Assembly (NCBI GenBank): GCA_002428445.1
Contig: DIWJ01000079.1
Coordinates: forward strand, 8,898 to 33,610
Reading direction: 5' to 3'
Source of the DNA: Syntrophaceae bacterium UBA6109
GTDB taxonomy: Bacteria > Desulfobacterota > Syntrophia > Syntrophales > UBA6109
DNA: 24,713 nt
A model generated the notes under the pieces. It ran no database searches and was not told where the DNA came from. It saw only the letters and a program-made list of their open reading frames with translations. A program made the position numbers and the translations under genes. Below are positions 23,646-24,713 of this stretch, in pieces (positions within the stretch are counted from its first letter, which is position 1; every line of letters begins with the position of its first letter).

Positions 23646-24425
23646 CTATTTGAAGAGGTAGCGGATTCCGACGAAGAGGCCGTGGGAGCGGAGCGGCGCC
23701 CACGTTTCGGCGATGTCGATTCCCGCAGGGATGTTGTTCAGGTAAGCCTTTCCTGCGTCCGTGTAGACGCGGCCGAGGTCCGTGTACCGGTAGGATATGT
23801 CGAGGAGGGTACAATCCGAAAGGACGATTCCCGTGCCGACACCCACCATAAAAGCGATATCCGTTTTTTCACCGGACGGGGTGATGGTAATCTTGTGCCT
23901 GCCGGGATTGGCGGGGAAGTCGTAAGTCATCTCGCCGAGCCGGTTATGGGTCACACCCACGCCGCCGCCCAGGTAGGGCCGGAAACGGCCGGTTTTGAAG
24001 CCGGGCAGACCCGCGATATCGATGAAAAGATTCGCCATTCCACTGAACGCGTCGGCGCTGGCCGACACCGGTTGTTCGCCCGGTACATCTCGAAAATTGG
24101 CCTGACCACGGTATTGCATGTCTCGCCGGTAGGCGACGGCAAACTCGGTTCTGAGCCAGGGAAGAATTTGCTTGCCCACTCCCGCCTCCAGAAGGGGAAA
24201 TCGGCCGAAATCGCCGGAAGCGCCGATGGGTCGGCCATCCCTTCCCGGGCCGGTTCCGAAGAGGGACGGCGGGTTCGCGGCCGCGGAATCCGCATCCGAA
24301 AAATCTGCAGCGAGGGACCATTCGAACCCGAGGGTTCCGCGCACGTACCAACCTGCGGCCCCGGCGGGAACCGCCGTGCTGCATAACAAGAGGAAGGCGG
24401 AAAAAAGCAAAACGAACTTCTTCAT
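23646..24425 (-). CDS. Outer-membrane beta-barrel protein
   Basis: A 259-residue exported protein. The signal peptide MKKFVLLFSAFLLLCSTAV ends near AGA, and the body has alternating hydrophobic strands such as GWYVRGTLGFEWSLAADF, PWLRTEFAVAYRRDM, FRPYLGGGVGVTHNRLG, DIAFMVGVGTGIVL and HGLFVGIRYLF. This fits an OmpA-transmembrane-like or opacity-protein barrel of about eight to ten strands. It ends FK rather than the usual terminal Phe. Start ATG 24425 has GGGAGCAGGG upstream; the longer frame to 24548 lacks a signal at its start. It is convergent with pxpC. Function unknown; a surface or porin-like role is likely. Confidence 0.82.
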   Translation of the reverse strand: MKKFVLLFSAFLLLCSTAVPAGAAGWYVRGTLGFEWSLAADFSDADSAAANPPSLFGTGPGRDGRPIGASGDFGRFPLLEAGVGKQILPWLRTEFAVAYRRDMQYRGQANFRDVPGEQPVSASADAFSGMANLFIDIAGLPGFKTGRFRPYLGGGVGVTHNRLGEMTYDFPANPGRHKITITPSGEKTDIAFMVGVGTGIVLSDCTLLDISYRYTDLGRVYTDAGKAYLNNIPAGIDIAETWAPLRSHGLFVGIRYLFK

Positions 24426-24508
24426 TCCCTGCTCCCTGAAAGGTCCGGATTGCGGCGAGAACGTCTTCGACAAACCACGCCATCCTCCACGAATTGACGT
24501 GCGCCCTC

Positions 24509-24537
24509 TCCAACCGGTCAATGCCTGGCCGGTTGGA
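24509..24537. repeat. 9-bp inverted repeat between ald and the barrel gene
   Basis: TCCAACCGG (24509-24517) and CCGGTTGGA (24529-24537) can form a 9-bp hairpin with an 11-base loop downstream of the ald stop. T-runs occur only on the plus-strand side about 13 bases later, so termination of ald by it is doubtful. Confidence 0.4.
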
Positions 24538-24567
24538 AAGGGTTTCAAGGTTTTTCGTCGGTCGAAA

Positions 24568-24713
24568 TTACAGAAGCTTGTCGACCGGCACGAGTTTCAT
24601 GCCGAAGGCATCGGCCACTCCCTGGAAGGTGATCTGACCCTGGATCACGTTGGCGCCCTTCTTGATCTCCGGATTTTCCTGCATCGCTTTTTTCCACCCC
24701 TTGTTCGCGATTT
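24568..24713 (-). CDS. ald: Alanine dehydrogenase, C-terminal end (partial)
   Basis: Forty-eight residues of a minus-strand gene that enters from the right edge and ends at TAA 24568-24570. The sequence IANKGWKKAMQENPEIKKG followed by GQITFQGVADAFGMKLVPV matches the C-terminal end of NAD-dependent alanine dehydrogenases (the common pattern is ANKGxxxA, then G.NxxxGxxTYxxVAxxLG). The enzyme converts alanine to pyruvate and ammonia. The catalytic and NAD-binding parts are outside the window. Being near a pyroglutamate-use operon fits amino-acid catabolism, but it is on the opposite strand. Confidence 0.75.
   Translation of the reverse strand, partial: IANKGWKKAMQENPEIKKGANVIQGQITFQGVADAFGMKLVPVDKLL

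Noticed and set aside
1..24713. CRISPR arrays, tRNA or rRNA genes
   Set aside because: No regularly spaced direct repeats and no tRNA T-loop/acceptor patterns were found on reading both strands.

Overview
The window looks like a GC-rich Desulfobacterota (deltaproteobacterial) chromosome, possibly from a syntroph or sulfate reducer related to Syntrophales. This rests on overall gene style: sbcDC, a TRAP transporter with 5-oxoprolinase genes, a BON/CsbD/DUF3309 envelope-stress cluster and sigma-54-type promoters. No rRNA or other phylogenetic marker is present, so the assignment is tentative.

Layout, left to right. (1) 3-3840, plus strand: end of sbcD and complete sbcC (DNA end-processing nuclease). 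(2) 8647-3969, minus strand: a tightly packed tripartite ABC efflux operon (periplasmic adaptor, FtsX/MacB-type permease, ATPase, outer-membrane lipoprotein channel), preceded by inverted repeats that resemble CRP/FNR-family sites. (3) 13318-8905, minus strand: a SHOCT lipoprotein, a copper-type P1B ATPase with a YHS domain and two metal-binding motifs, an M24 peptidase-fold protein with an altered metal site, and a small cupin. (4) 13.4-15.8 kb: a complex intergenic zone. It holds two very small minus-strand ORFs, a strongly structured leader hairpin, a HAD hydrolase, a 52-residue Cys/Trp-rich protein and a decayed Sir2 gene. (5) 15.8-17.6 kb, plus strand: a stress cluster of a 23-residue membrane peptide, a BON lipoprotein, CsbD, a triple-BON protein and DUF3309. 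(6) 18.0-23.6 kb, plus strand: TRAP transporter dctPQM followed by pxpABC, a likely pyroglutamate uptake and hydrolysis operon. (7) 23.6-24.7 kb, minus strand: an outer-membrane beta-barrel protein and the end of alanine dehydrogenase.

The most striking signal is in zone 4. A module of about 150 bp occurs twice in inverted orientation (13788-13940 on the minus strand, 15581-15734 on the plus strand). The two copies are about 78% identical over an ungapped 100 bp. Each copy carries, in order, a CCTCA...TGAGG palindrome and, about 120 bp downstream, a sigma-54 -24/-12 element (TTGGCAG...TTGCA). Both promoters point outward, one to the SHOCT/copper-ATPase operon and the other to the BON/CsbD/DUF3309 cluster. 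I infer a shared enhancer-binding protein that controls metal efflux and envelope-stress genes together. No such regulator is encoded in the window.

The minus-strand leader below its promoter contains a hairpin whose internal loop forms tandem G-A pairs only on that strand, which suggests a functional RNA element. The genes between the two modules include a Sir2 gene broken by a frameshift, a stop codon and a 3' truncation that falls at the edge of the module.
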